The position numbers and the translations under genes are program-made. Of a DNA stretch of 64,000 bases, positions 8,461 through 16,849 are shown piece after piece. Source of the DNA: an uncultured Thermoanaerobaculia bacterium (GTDB lineage Bacteria; Acidobacteriota; Thermoanaerobaculia; Multivoradales; Multivoraceae); NCBI GenBank assembly GCA_951813015.1, contig CATOTG010000008.1, forward strand, positions 372,001 to 436,000. Reading direction: 5' to 3'. The notes below the pieces were generated by a model that was not told where the DNA came from, ran no database searches, and saw only the letters and a list, made by a program, of their open reading frames with translations. Each line of letters begins with the position of its first letter. Positions within the stretch are counted from its first letter, which is position 1.

Positions 8461-9534
8461 TTGAAGGCGCCTGTTGCCGCTGTAGCCGTTCTGGCCTTCG
8501 CCTGGACCGCGGTTCCCGCGGCCGGGGCGGAGGAGCCGGAGGGTAAGGGGCCGTCGTTCCACGATGTCCACTTCCACCTGACGAACTACGTCCAGCGAGG
8601 GATCACGCTCAGCGAGTTCCTTGAAACGGCGGGCAACGAAGTCGGCCGCACGGCCGTCTTCGGCATCCCGCTGCAGCAGAAGTGGGACTACTTCGAGTCG
8701 GGTGAGCGGGCGCCCGACTACTACCTGCACTCGGATGCGGCGCTCTACTACTACTCGTTCGTCGACGCGATCATCGCCGAGGAGTACCAGTTGCTGCCGC
8801 CGGAGGACCAGGCCCGCTTCGACCCGATGATCACGGGGTTCAACCCGACGGACATGTACGCCGCGGACCACATCCGTCGCGTGCTTGAACACTATCCGGG
8901 CGTGTTCTCGGGAATCGGGGAGTTCTCGATTCACAAGGAGTTCGTGACGTCGAAGATTCTCGGTCACACGGCGAGTCTGCGGAACCCGGCACTCGACCGG
9001 GTGTTCGACTTCGCTGCCGAGGTGGGGCTGGCGGTCATCTTCCACAACGACATCGATGTCGTGCTGCCCACGCAGGCGCACGAGCCGGTCCACCTGGCGC
9101 CCGTGCGGGAGCTCTTTCGGACCCACTCCGACGTCACGATCATCTGGGCTCACACCGGGCTGGGCCGGTTCGTGGCGCCCGCCGGGAACCACGTGGAGCT
9201 GCTTGACGCGTTGCTCTTTGACGAGGCGTTCTCCCATGTGCACTGCGACCTGTCGTGGGACGAAGTCGCGAAGTACATCGTCCGGGACGAGGCCGCGCTT
9301 GGGGCCTGGGCTGCGCTGCTGGAACGCCACCCCGACCGGTTCCTCTTCGGGACGGATTCCGTTGCACCGGGGGACCGCGACAAGTACTTGAAGACGTGGC
9401 GCGACTACGAGCCGCTCCTGGAACGGCTCAGCGAAGCCACGCTGCACGCGTTGACGATCGGCAACTACGAGCGCATCTTCGACGAAGCGAACCGCAAGGT
9501 GCGGGCTTGGGAAGCAAGGCAGCTGATCGAATGA
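8461..9534 (+). CDS. Exported amidohydrolase-like metal-dependent hydrolase
   Basis: 357 residues from TTG 8461, which gives a clean signal peptide (KAPVAAVAVLAFAWTAVPAAGA); GGAAGG lies about 8 nt upstream. The mature protein starts with the amidohydrolase metal motif DVHFHL. Later come IFHNDID, VTIIWAHTGLGR and FLFGTDSV, matching the His and Asp ligands of amidohydrolase_2-type TIM barrels. It should hydrolyse or decarboxylate a small molecule in the periplasm. The substrate is unknown and the neighbours do not reveal it. Between its end and the next gene (9535-9755) I see nothing recognisable. Confidence 0.8.
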   Translation: MKAPVAAVAVLAFAWTAVPAAGAEEPEGKGPSFHDVHFHLTNYVQRGITLSEFLETAGNEVGRTAVFGIPLQQKWDYFESGERAPDYYLHSDAALYYYSFVDAIIAEEYQLLPPEDQARFDPMITGFNPTDMYAADHIRRVLEHYPGVFSGIGEFSIHKEFVTSKILGHTASLRNPALDRVFDFAAEVGLAVIFHNDIDVVLPTQAHEPVHLAPVRELFRTHSDVTIIWAHTGLGRFVAPAGNHVELLDALLFDEAFSHVHCDLSWDEVAKYIVRDEAALGAWAALLERHPDRFLFGTDSVAPGDRDKYLKTWRDYEPLLERLSEATLHALTIGNYERIFDEANRKVRAWEARQLIE

Positions 9535-9755
9535 GTGCGCATCACGTTGCGACCCGGTCCACACCCGAGGAGTCGTCGAACAGGCGCTTCGCAGCGCGGG
9601 AGCAGGCGCCTGCACTTCCCGAACGTGATGCGGCGCAGTCTCGCGCAGGTCCTTCCACACCGCCTGTATCGACCCGACCGCGCCCGCCAATGCGCCCCTG
9701 CCGGAGGAACGTCGTCGTCCGTTCCTGCGTGTTCTTCCGGAAGCCTGCGCCGCGT

Positions 9756-11159
9756 CTACTTCGGCTGCAGCTCCGACAACCGCAGTGTCTGGCGCAGCAG
9801 GCCCCGGTTCGCGACGGTGCGCAACTCGATCCGGATCGCCGGGTCGGCCTGGGTCCAGTCGATCTCCATGTAGCCGAAGTTGGGCTCCGATGTGGCTGGG
9901 CCGACGCGGTGCCGGTTCGGGCCGATGCCGCCGCTGCGCCGGTTGAGGGAACTCGAGGTGATGTCCCAGAGCGGGTACGTGAGCTCCCCGTCCAGGCGGG
10001 AAACCTCGGACCAGGGCGTGTCGCCGCTGAGCAGGAGGACGCCGTTCGCGCGGGTGGTCCTGATCAGGTCGATCAGCCGCATTCGTTCGAGCGGCATGTT
10101 GGCCCAGCTCTCCCAGCCGCTGAACTCCATGACGAAGGGGATGCTCGTCACGATCAGGCGCAGGTCGGCCGACTGACGGAGCTGCTCCTCGAGCCAACGC
10201 CACTGTTCCTCGCCCAGCATCCGCGCGCGTTGGTGGTCGTTGGGCAGGTAGGGACCCATGCCGCGCGCTTCGCGGTCCGCGGCCTCGTTGGGTGAAACGC
10301 GCCACAGCGGTCCGCGGTGGTAGCGGGTATCGAGCAGGATGACCTGGAGGCGACGTCCCGGCGGTCCGAAGCGCTGCGACGTGTAGATGCCCGGTTTCCC
10401 GCGCCGTGCCGATCCGGGAGGAACCCCCCAGAAGTCCAGGAACACCTGCTGCGACTCGGCGCGTTGTCCGAAATCGGCGCCACCGTCCTCGTGGCCGAAG
10501 TCCAGGTCGTTCCAGGTGGCCAGGAAGCGGCTCTGTCCGCGCAACTCGGCGAAGCCCGGTTTCGCGGCGAGCTTGTCGTACTGGAGACGGAGTTGGTCCA
10601 TGTCGCTTGTGCCGGCGAGGACGCTGTTGCCGAGCATCAGCATGAGCTGGGGCCGGAGCGCGAGCACCGTGTCCCAGACCGGTTGCGACCGATCCTGATC
10701 GGCGCCGGAACCGAAGGCGATGCGGCTGACCACCTCCCGGGTCAGGGTGTCCGCGGCGCGACGCCGGCGGTGGAGGGACCACACGTAGGCGGTCAGGGCA
10801 TCGACGTCGGGTTCGTCGAGCTCCATGCCGCCGAACGGCCACATCTCGTACTTGCCGCGGAAGCGACGGCCGGCGCCGTGCCGGAACCCGGTTTCGATCG
10901 CCTGGCGCACGGCCGTCAGCGAGCCGTCGCCGTGGAGCCACTCGTCGTCCGTCAGGTCCGGGCCGCGGCGGTTGCCCTGGCCCTGCCAGTGGTGGCAAAC
11001 GGGACACGTTCCCTGGCGGTAGATCACGGCGCCGCGCTCGATCGCCAGCGGATCGGCTGCAGCGGCGTGCGCGGGGCCGTCGACCGGCGCCAGGAGGCCC
11101 AAAAGGATGCAGAGCCAACCAGGTGACCGAAGGCGGGGCAGCGGGCTCGGCATGGGCAA
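9756..11159 (-). CDS. Cytochrome c fused to a PhoD-like phosphatase domain with altered active-site motifs
   Basis: 467 residues with a signal peptide (GWLCILLGLLAPVDGPAHA). Residues about 38-132 are a class I cytochrome c: CPVCH at 52-56 and a likely distal Met in EMWPFGGMEL. From about 145 onward the protein follows PhoD-like phosphatases step by step, but metal and phosphate positions differ from the forms I know: IAFGSGADQ (usually GSCAHQ), LGNSVLAGT (usually GDNIYGDT), ATWNDLDFG (usually ATWDDHDYG) and LSGDTPWSE (usually SGDRHWSE). The scaffold is intact (VILLDTRYHRGP, MLGEEQWRWLEEQL), so it looks like a pseudophosphatase carried on a heme domain rather than a decayed gene. Location should be periplasmic. 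Function is unknown. Confidence 0.75.
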   Translation of the reverse strand: MPMPSPLPRLRSPGWLCILLGLLAPVDGPAHAAAADPLAIERGAVIYRQGTCPVCHHWQGQGNRRGPDLTDDEWLHGDGSLTAVRQAIETGFRHGAGRRFRGKYEMWPFGGMELDEPDVDALTAYVWSLHRRRRAADTLTREVVSRIAFGSGADQDRSQPVWDTVLALRPQLMLMLGNSVLAGTSDMDQLRLQYDKLAAKPGFAELRGQSRFLATWNDLDFGHEDGGADFGQRAESQQVFLDFWGVPPGSARRGKPGIYTSQRFGPPGRRLQVILLDTRYHRGPLWRVSPNEAADREARGMGPYLPNDHQRARMLGEEQWRWLEEQLRQSADLRLIVTSIPFVMEFSGWESWANMPLERMRLIDLIRTTRANGVLLLSGDTPWSEVSRLDGELTYPLWDITSSSLNRRSGGIGPNRHRVGPATSEPNFGYMEIDWTQADPAIRIELRTVANRGLLRQTLRLSELQPK

Positions 11160-11269
11160 AATGTACCGTACCGGCAGCTGAGGCGAACGAGCGGAGGCGC
11201 TGGTGACTCCTCAGATCGTCACCCGCGAGAGCAGCGGCGACATTCGACCCGAGGCCTCGCGGTTCGTTG

Positions 11270-11275
11270 TATCTT
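11270..11275 (+). promoter_or_regulatory. Putative -10 hexamer for the carbonic anhydrase gene (leaderless)
   Basis: TATCTT, 8 nt before ATG 11284. It supports ATG 11284 over the upstream in-frame GTG 11203. Confidence 0.4.
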
Positions 11276-11283
11276 CCGCGCCG

Positions 11284-11976
11284 ATGTGTGAACGGGAGGG
11301 CGCGGGTGCGCCGTGGGGGTACGACGCGGACGACGGTCCGGGGCTGTGGGCCGGGCTCGACCCGGCGTACGCGACGTGCGCTCTGGGAACGGAGCAGTCT
11401 CCGATCGATCTGGCCGGCGGCCAGCGAGCCGAACTGCCGGAGGTGGAGTTCGACTACCGGCAGGGCGGTGCGACGATCGAGAACACGGGGCACGGGATTC
11501 AGGTGAACCCGGTCCCCGGCAGCGGCATCGTGCTCGACGGGGTCCGGTACGAACTGCGCCAGTTCCACTTCCACCGCGAAAGCGAGCACACCCTCGACGG
11601 TGTGCGGTTGGCGCTGGAGATGCATCTTGTGCACGAGAGCGCCGACGGCGCGCTCGCCGTCGTCGGCGTACTGCTCGACGAAGGCGGAGAGAACGACGCC
11701 CTGAAGCCGGTCTGGGCTCATCTTCCGGACCGACCCGCGCCGCCGCGCGCGATGCCGGGCGACCTCGACCTCGCTTCGCTGCTGCCCGACGACCGGACCT
11801 CGTGGCGATACCGGGGCTCGCTCACCACGCCGCCCTGCACCGAAGGGGTCGCATGGGTGGTCCTTGCCGAGGCGCTGGCGCTCTCGTCCGGCCAGATCGA
11901 AGCGTTCGCGGCGATCTATCCGAACAACTGCCGGCCGGTTCAGCCTCTCGGGGAGCGGGTGTTGCATCGAGGCTGA
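11284..11976 (+). CDS. Alpha-class carbonic anhydrase
   Basis: 230 residues from ATG 11284. It interconverts CO2 and bicarbonate at a zinc site. Family signatures are all present: WGYDADDG near the N-terminus, EQSPIDL, the zinc histidines in QFHFHRESEHTLDG and EMHLVH, and YRGSLTTPPCTEGVAW. Bacterial alpha enzymes are usually exported, but no signal peptide is visible here, even from the alternative start GTG 11203 (which has GGAGG upstream and would add 27 residues). The protein therefore looks cytoplasmic, or the start is still wrong. It is divergent from the cytochrome-phosphatase gene. Confidence 0.92.
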   Translation: MCEREGAGAPWGYDADDGPGLWAGLDPAYATCALGTEQSPIDLAGGQRAELPEVEFDYRQGGATIENTGHGIQVNPVPGSGIVLDGVRYELRQFHFHRESEHTLDGVRLALEMHLVHESADGALAVVGVLLDEGGENDALKPVWAHLPDRPAPPRAMPGDLDLASLLPDDRTSWRYRGSLTTPPCTEGVAWVVLAEALALSSGQIEAFAAIYPNNCRPVQPLGERVLHRG

Positions 11977-12037
11977 GTTTCGCTCCCGGCAGGGCGCCCG
12001 TGGGCCGGCAGCGCACGCGGACCTGTACCCGGTGGCG

Positions 12038-13276
12038 CTAGTTCGCGTCCCGTACCAGCCGCAGCATCGCGTCGCTGACGGCGTAGGCGAACCGCGGGTC
12101 GTTGATGTTCGCGTCGACCTCGGTGACCGGCACCGACTGCTTCAGGTTGTTTCGCAGGGCGCTGAAGAGTGCCCGGTCGGCTTCCGGGTCGTGGAACGGT
12201 CCTCCGGGAGCGGCGAGCGTGGAGACGCCGCCGAGGGGCAGATAGACCTCGACCGGGCCGGTCGAGGCGTTCAGTTTCGAGGCAAGGACCTGGCCGAGTT
12301 CGCCGCACTCCTTCGGCGATGTGCGCATCAGGGTCATGTTGTCGCTCTGGTGGTGGAACACGCGCCCCGCGAACTCGTTGGGGACCGTGTCGCGGGCGAA
12401 GAAGCTGACCATGTCCAGGCAGCCGGGTACGACGATCGCCGGGGTGCCGCTCTTCGCCGCGGCCTCCAGGCGGGACGGGCCGGCGGTACGCACGCCGCCG
12501 ACCAGTTCGTCCGCGCACTCCGTGGTCGTCAGATCGAGCACGCCGCGCACGAAACCGGCTTCGATCAGGCTTTCCATCGTACGGCCGCCGGCGCCGGTGG
12601 CCTGAAAGACGAGCACCTCGAGCCCCTCCGTCTCGAGTTGGCGCCGGCAGGCGTCCGCGCAGGGGGTGGCGCTGCGGAAAGTGGAGGCCGCGATCAGCGG
12701 TCGGTCGTCGCCGCTTTGGACCTCGACCCGGGCCATGGCGCAGACCGCGGCGGCCGTGCGGCTCAGGACCTGCCGGCTGATGCGGTTGAGGCCGTCGATG
12801 TCCACGATCGAAGGCACCATGACGATGTCCTTGACGCCGACGTAGCCCGAAGCGTCGCCGCCGGCCATCGTGGAGACCATGACCTTGGGCACGCCCAGGG
12901 GTAGCGCGCGCATGGCGGTCGTCGCCATCGCCGTGCCGGCCCGGCCGCCGAGACCGACAATCGCGTCGAAGTTTCCGCGGCCGAAGTTGCGGCGGACGAC
13001 TTCCTCGGCGCCTGCGGACATCGCGGCGATCGCCCGCCTGCGGTTGGCCGCCTGCACCAGTTGCTCGATCTTCTCGCCGCCGGCGTTGGCGACCTCGCGG
13101 CGGTTCACGTCGGGAAGCCAGCTTCCGTCGAGCGCCGGTTCGCCGAACACGCCGAGGTCGATGACGAAGGCGCGACAACCCCAATCGTCGACGATGCGAT
13201 CCACGAGATAGGAGACTTCGCGGCCCTTCGTGTCGAGGGTGGCCAGGACCGCGATCGTGCAGGGTGCGTCGGGCAC
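12038..13276 (-). CDS. UPF0261 / Tm-1-like ATP-binding domain protein
   Basis: 412 residues, full length for the family. It starts TIAVLATLDTKGREVSYLVD, the Tm-1-like nucleotide-binding domain, and continues with GLGGRAGTA, VSTMAGGDASGYVG and the C-terminal domain containing VFQATGAGGRTME and IVVPGCLDMV. The family includes the tomato Tm-1 resistance protein and bacterial genes of unclear metabolic role, so a cytoplasmic nucleotide-binding enzyme is the most that can be said. Start GTG 13276 has TAGGAT (13286-13291, minus strand) 9 nt upstream and no ribosome binding site. Confidence 0.85.
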   Translation of the reverse strand: MPDAPCTIAVLATLDTKGREVSYLVDRIVDDWGCRAFVIDLGVFGEPALDGSWLPDVNRREVANAGGEKIEQLVQAANRRRAIAAMSAGAEEVVRRNFGRGNFDAIVGLGGRAGTAMATTAMRALPLGVPKVMVSTMAGGDASGYVGVKDIVMVPSIVDIDGLNRISRQVLSRTAAAVCAMARVEVQSGDDRPLIAASTFRSATPCADACRRQLETEGLEVLVFQATGAGGRTMESLIEAGFVRGVLDLTTTECADELVGGVRTAGPSRLEAAAKSGTPAIVVPGCLDMVSFFARDTVPNEFAGRVFHHQSDNMTLMRTSPKECGELGQVLASKLNASTGPVEVYLPLGGVSTLAAPGGPFHDPEADRALFSALRNNLKQSVPVTEVDANINDPRFAYAVSDAMLRLVRDAN

Positions 13277-13419
13277 AGCCCTGCCATCCTACGGAGGAGT
13301 AGCGTCCGAAGACAAGACATTCGGGGATAGGATCAAAGGATGCGGCGCTCATGTCGGGACCCGGCGCGCCGCACCGGTGCTGGCGACGATTGGCGACCTC
13401 TTCCCTGATCCTGCAGTCG

Positions 13420-16347
13420 ATGAACAAGGCCGTCTCGCTGACTCTCGGCCTGGTGCTCGTTTTGGGCCTGGCCACCGGGGCGAGCGCCCAGGAGGTGATG
13501 CCGGATCACGACGCTTCGCGCCGGGAGCGGCTCGACTACGGTGGCGATCGCTTCCGCACGGCGGAGGGCTTCCAGGTCGAGTCGGCGGCGGCGCCGGGGC
13601 TGTTCGGCTCTGTCGTCAACATGACCTTCGACGCCTCGGGTCGGCCCTTGCTGGCGCTCGAGAACGAGGGTCTGGCGGTGCTCGAGGACGGCGACGGCGA
13701 CGGTGTCTACGACCGCAGAATCGATATCGCGCCCCAGGTCCGGACGGCGCACGGCCTTTACGTCAACGGCCCGGGCGACCTGCTCGTGCACGCCAACGGC
13801 GATGGCCGTCTGGCGGAAGCCGCCGGTGTCGAGGGCGAGGCGCGCTCCAGCGGGTCCGTCGACGACACCGGGCTCTACCGGCTGCGGGATACCGATGGCG
13901 ATGACCGGATCGACCAGGTCGAACGGATCGCCCGGGCAACGGGCCGGATCCAGGAGCACGGCCCGCACACGATCGCCCGCGGTCCTGACGGGGCGCTCTA
14001 CCTGCTGTACGGGAACTTCTCCGGCCCCGACGTGCGGCTGGCCGAATCGTCGGCGCTGCGCGAGCTGCAGGAGGATCAACTCCTGCCGCGCATCCTCGAT
14101 CCCCGGGGTCACGCGAACAGCTTGCGTGCGCCCGGCGGCACGCTGTACCGCTTCGATCCGGAGGCGAACACCTGGGAACGGCTCTCCGGCGGTCTGCGCA
14201 ACCCGTTCGATCTGGCGATCGGGGCGGCCGGCGAGGTCTTCGCCTACGAGGCCGACATGGAGTGGGACCGGGGTCTGCCATGGTTCAGGCCAACCCGGGT
14301 CGTTCACCTGATTCCGGCCGGAGACTACGGCTGGCGGACGGGCTCCGGGAAGTTCGCGTTCCACGAGATCGACACGCTGCCCGGGGTCGTCGACATCGGT
14401 CGCGGGTCGCCGGTCGGCGTCGCCTTCTACTACCACTCCGCCTACCCCGAGCGGTACCTCGGCGCGTACTTCATGGGCGACTGGTCGCGGGGCCGCATCC
14501 GGGTCCTGTTTCCCGAACGATCCGGGGCCACCTGGACGGGTGAAGCGCACGACTTCGTGCTCGGCGAGCCGCTCAACGTGACCGACATGGATGTCGGACC
14601 CGACGGCTGGCTTTACTTCGCAACCGGCGGCCGGGGGACTTCGGGCGGCCTCTACCGCGTTACCTGCGAGCAGCCGGGCGCGCCTTCGGCGGCGACCGAC
14701 GCGCTCCGCGCCGTGCGGCAGCCCATGCCGCGGTCCGGGTGGGGCAAGGAGGCGATCGTCGCCGCACGGGCGGAGGCCGGGGATGCGTGGGCGCCGGAGC
14801 TGTGGCGGATCGTCCGCGACTCGGGCAGCGAGGCCCTGGATCGCCAACGCGCGCTCGAACTGCTCCAGGTCCACGGCCCAAGGCCGACCCTCGACGAGAC
14901 GTCGGCTCTGCTGTCGAGCGACGAGCCGTTGGTGCGCGCTGCGGCGGCGTCGCTCCTCGGCTCTTACACCCTCGCGCAGGTGCAGGAACCGCTTCGTGGA
15001 GCGCTCGCGGACCCCGATCCGCTGGTGGCGCGGCGCGCGGCCGAGTCGCTCGCCCGGTCGGGGCTGCATCCACGTGTCCGGGGACTGGAGGTCGCAACCT
15101 CCGAGGCCCTCTACGATCTGCTGGATCACGATGACCGGTTCCTGCGCTATGCGGCGCGTGAGGCGATCCTGCGGATCCCGCACGGCTACTGGTTCGACCA
15201 GGCATTCATGGCTTCACCCGAGCAACGTCCGCGCGGCTTCTTCGAGGCGATGGTGGCCACGATCTACCGCCAGGAGCACAAGCTGGAGTACAACTTCCTG
15301 ACCGGCAGGCTGTTTCAGCTGGCGCGGACCGACCTGGACGTCGAGGGAGAGCTCGACTATCTGCGCATGCTGGAGCTCTTCCTCATCCGCGATGAGGATC
15401 CGGAGGCGCCCGGCCGCGCCGATGCCCGGGCGCGCCTGGGCCCGCTGCTGCTGGCGCGTTACCCGCACGCCGACGACCGGGTGGGCAGGCAGCTCGAGCG
15501 ACTGCTGGCCTTCCTGCAGCCGGACGGTGCGCTACCGAAGATGGTCGATCGTCTGGACGACGAGCGACCGCCGGAGGAACAGATCCACACCGCCTACTGC
15601 CTGCGCGCGATGGACAAGGGCTGGACGCCGGAACTGCGGCGCCGGGTCGTGGCCTGGTTCGACGACGCCCGGGAGTTCCGGGGCGCGGCCAGCATGGAGG
15701 GGTACGTCGACGCGATCTGGAACGACGTCCTGGCCCGGTTCCCCGCGGAGGAGCGCGCCGCCGCGGAGGAACGGCTGGAACTCCGGCGCGCCGAGCGCGC
15801 CCGGCGCGCCGCGGAACTGATCACGGACGTCGAGGGCGATCGGCCGGGCAGAAGCGACCTCGCCCAGATGAGTTTCGAGGAACTCGCCGAGTACCTGGAG
15901 TACGACGTGATGGCGTACGAGCGCTACAACCCGGAGCATGGCGAGCGGGTGTTCCACCGCGCCCGCTGCTCGGCATGCCACGTGTTCGGAGACATCGGCA
16001 GTGGCGGCGGCCCGGACCTATCGACCGTGGTCAAGCGGTTCCGCCGCCGCGAGGTGCTCGAGTCGATCATGTTCCCGTCGCGGGTGATCTCGGACCAGTA
16101 CCAGGCGGTCGACGTCGAACTCGACGACGGCAGCCTCCACAGCGGCATGGTCGTCGAGGACACGGCGGCGCGCCTGACCCTGATCGACGCCGGCGGCAAC
16201 CGGCTCGACCTGGATCGGTCGCGCATTCGCAGTCAGGATCCGTCCGCGCTGTCGATCATGCCGGAGGGCCTGCTCGACGCGATGACGCTGAGCGACCTGA
16301 CGAGCCTGATCCGTTTTCTGGACGAGGGCGCGGACCCGGATCGGTAG
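13420..16347 (+). CDS. PVC-type heme-binding CxxCH protein (beta-propeller, HEAT region, cytochrome c)
   Basis: 975 residues. The signal peptide MNKAVSLTLGLVLVLGLATG sets the start at ATG 13420; an upstream in-frame ATG at 13351 is possible. Residues about 30-440 are a sugar-dehydrogenase-like propeller (FQVESAAAPGLFGSVVNMTF, DGDGDGVYD, RNPFDLAIG, IPAGDYGWRTG, FMGDWSRGRI). A middle helical region has HEAT-like character (LRAAAASLLGSYTL). The C-terminus is a cytochrome c domain with CSACH and GGGPDLSTV. Such proteins are periplasmic and thought to oxidise sugars or related compounds. A TAGGAT hexamer at 13328-13333 precedes an out-of-frame 22-codon ORF (13340-13408), so a leader ORF is possible. 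Confidence 0.85.
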   Translation: MNKAVSLTLGLVLVLGLATGASAQEVMPDHDASRRERLDYGGDRFRTAEGFQVESAAAPGLFGSVVNMTFDASGRPLLALENEGLAVLEDGDGDGVYDRRIDIAPQVRTAHGLYVNGPGDLLVHANGDGRLAEAAGVEGEARSSGSVDDTGLYRLRDTDGDDRIDQVERIARATGRIQEHGPHTIARGPDGALYLLYGNFSGPDVRLAESSALRELQEDQLLPRILDPRGHANSLRAPGGTLYRFDPEANTWERLSGGLRNPFDLAIGAAGEVFAYEADMEWDRGLPWFRPTRVVHLIPAGDYGWRTGSGKFAFHEIDTLPGVVDIGRGSPVGVAFYYHSAYPERYLGAYFMGDWSRGRIRVLFPERSGATWTGEAHDFVLGEPLNVTDMDVGPDGWLYFATGGRGTSGGLYRVTCEQPGAPSAATDALRAVRQPMPRSGWGKEAIVAARAEAGDAWAPELWRIVRDSGSEALDRQRALELLQVHGPRPTLDETSALLSSDEPLVRAAAASLLGSYTLAQVQEPLRGALADPDPLVARRAAESLARSGLHPRVRGLEVATSEALYDLLDHDDRFLRYAAREAILRIPHGYWFDQAFMASPEQRPRGFFEAMVATIYRQEHKLEYNFLTGRLFQLARTDLDVEGELDYLRMLELFLIRDEDPEAPGRADARARLGPLLLARYPHADDRVGRQLERLLAFLQPDGALPKMVDRLDDERPPEEQIHTAYCLRAMDKGWTPELRRRVVAWFDDAREFRGAASMEGYVDAIWNDVLARFPAEERAAAEERLELRRAERARRAAELITDVEGDRPGRSDLAQMSFEELAEYLEYDVMAYERYNPEHGERVFHRARCSACHVFGDIGSGGGPDLSTVVKRFRRREVLESIMFPSRVISDQYQAVDVELDDGSLHSGMVVEDTAARLTLIDAGGNRLDLDRSRIRSQDPSALSIMPEGLLDAMTLSDLTSLIRFLDEGADPDR

Positions 16348-16393
16348 CGTCGCCACGGCCTGTCGTCTTCGATCGTAGCGCTGACCTCGTTCA

Positions 16394-16849
16394 ATGCCTC
16401 CCAAGCCGCGCCCGAAGGCCAGGCGTTCGCGCCGCCCCGTTTGCCGCGGCGTCCGCGGGGCGACGACGGTTGAGGGCCCGAGCCGGGAGGAGATTCTGGC
16501 TGCGACCGCGGAACTCCTGCAGAGGATGGTCCAGGAGAACGGAATCGAGCCGGAGGACGTGGCGAGTGCGTTGTTCACGACGACGCCGGACCTGACCGCG
16601 GAGTATCCGGCCCTGGCGGCCCGTCTGATGGGCTGGGGCGATGTGGCCCTGCTCTGCGGTCACGAGATGGCGGTCCCGGGCGGCCTGGATCGCTGCGTGC
16701 GCATTCTGCTGCACTGGAACACGACCCTGCCCGCCTCCGGGATCGAACACGTCTACATTCACGGCGCGGCCGACCTGAGGCCGGATCGCGGCGAACTCGA
16801 GGAGTTGCGCCGGCAGGTCGACATCGGCACGGACCGGCGTCCGAGTTGA
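16394..16849 (+). CDS. aroH: Chorismate mutase, AroH type
   Basis: 151 residues. It rearranges chorismate to prephenate for phenylalanine and tyrosine synthesis. The AroH fold is recognised by [11 protein letters not shown] (active-site Arg), the helix [45 protein letters not shown] and [11 protein letters not shown] (second active-site Arg). A basic N-terminal extension ([15 protein letters not shown]) precedes the usual start, making it longer than the ~120-residue norm. It ends immediately before the converging sulfatase gene. There are no other aromatic amino-acid genes nearby. Confidence 0.92.
   Translation: MPPKPRPKARRSRRPVCRGVRGATTVEGPSREEILAATAELLQRMVQENGIEPEDVASALFTTTPDLTAEYPALAARLMGWGDVALLCGHEMAVPGGLDRCVRILLHWNTTLPASGIEHVYIHGAADLRPDRGELEELRRQVDIGTDRRPS

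Noticed and set aside
9535..9755. Possible small ORFs between the amidohydrolase and the cytochrome-phosphatase gene
   Set aside because: Translations in all frames are Arg/Pro/Ser-rich without domain features or ribosome binding sites.
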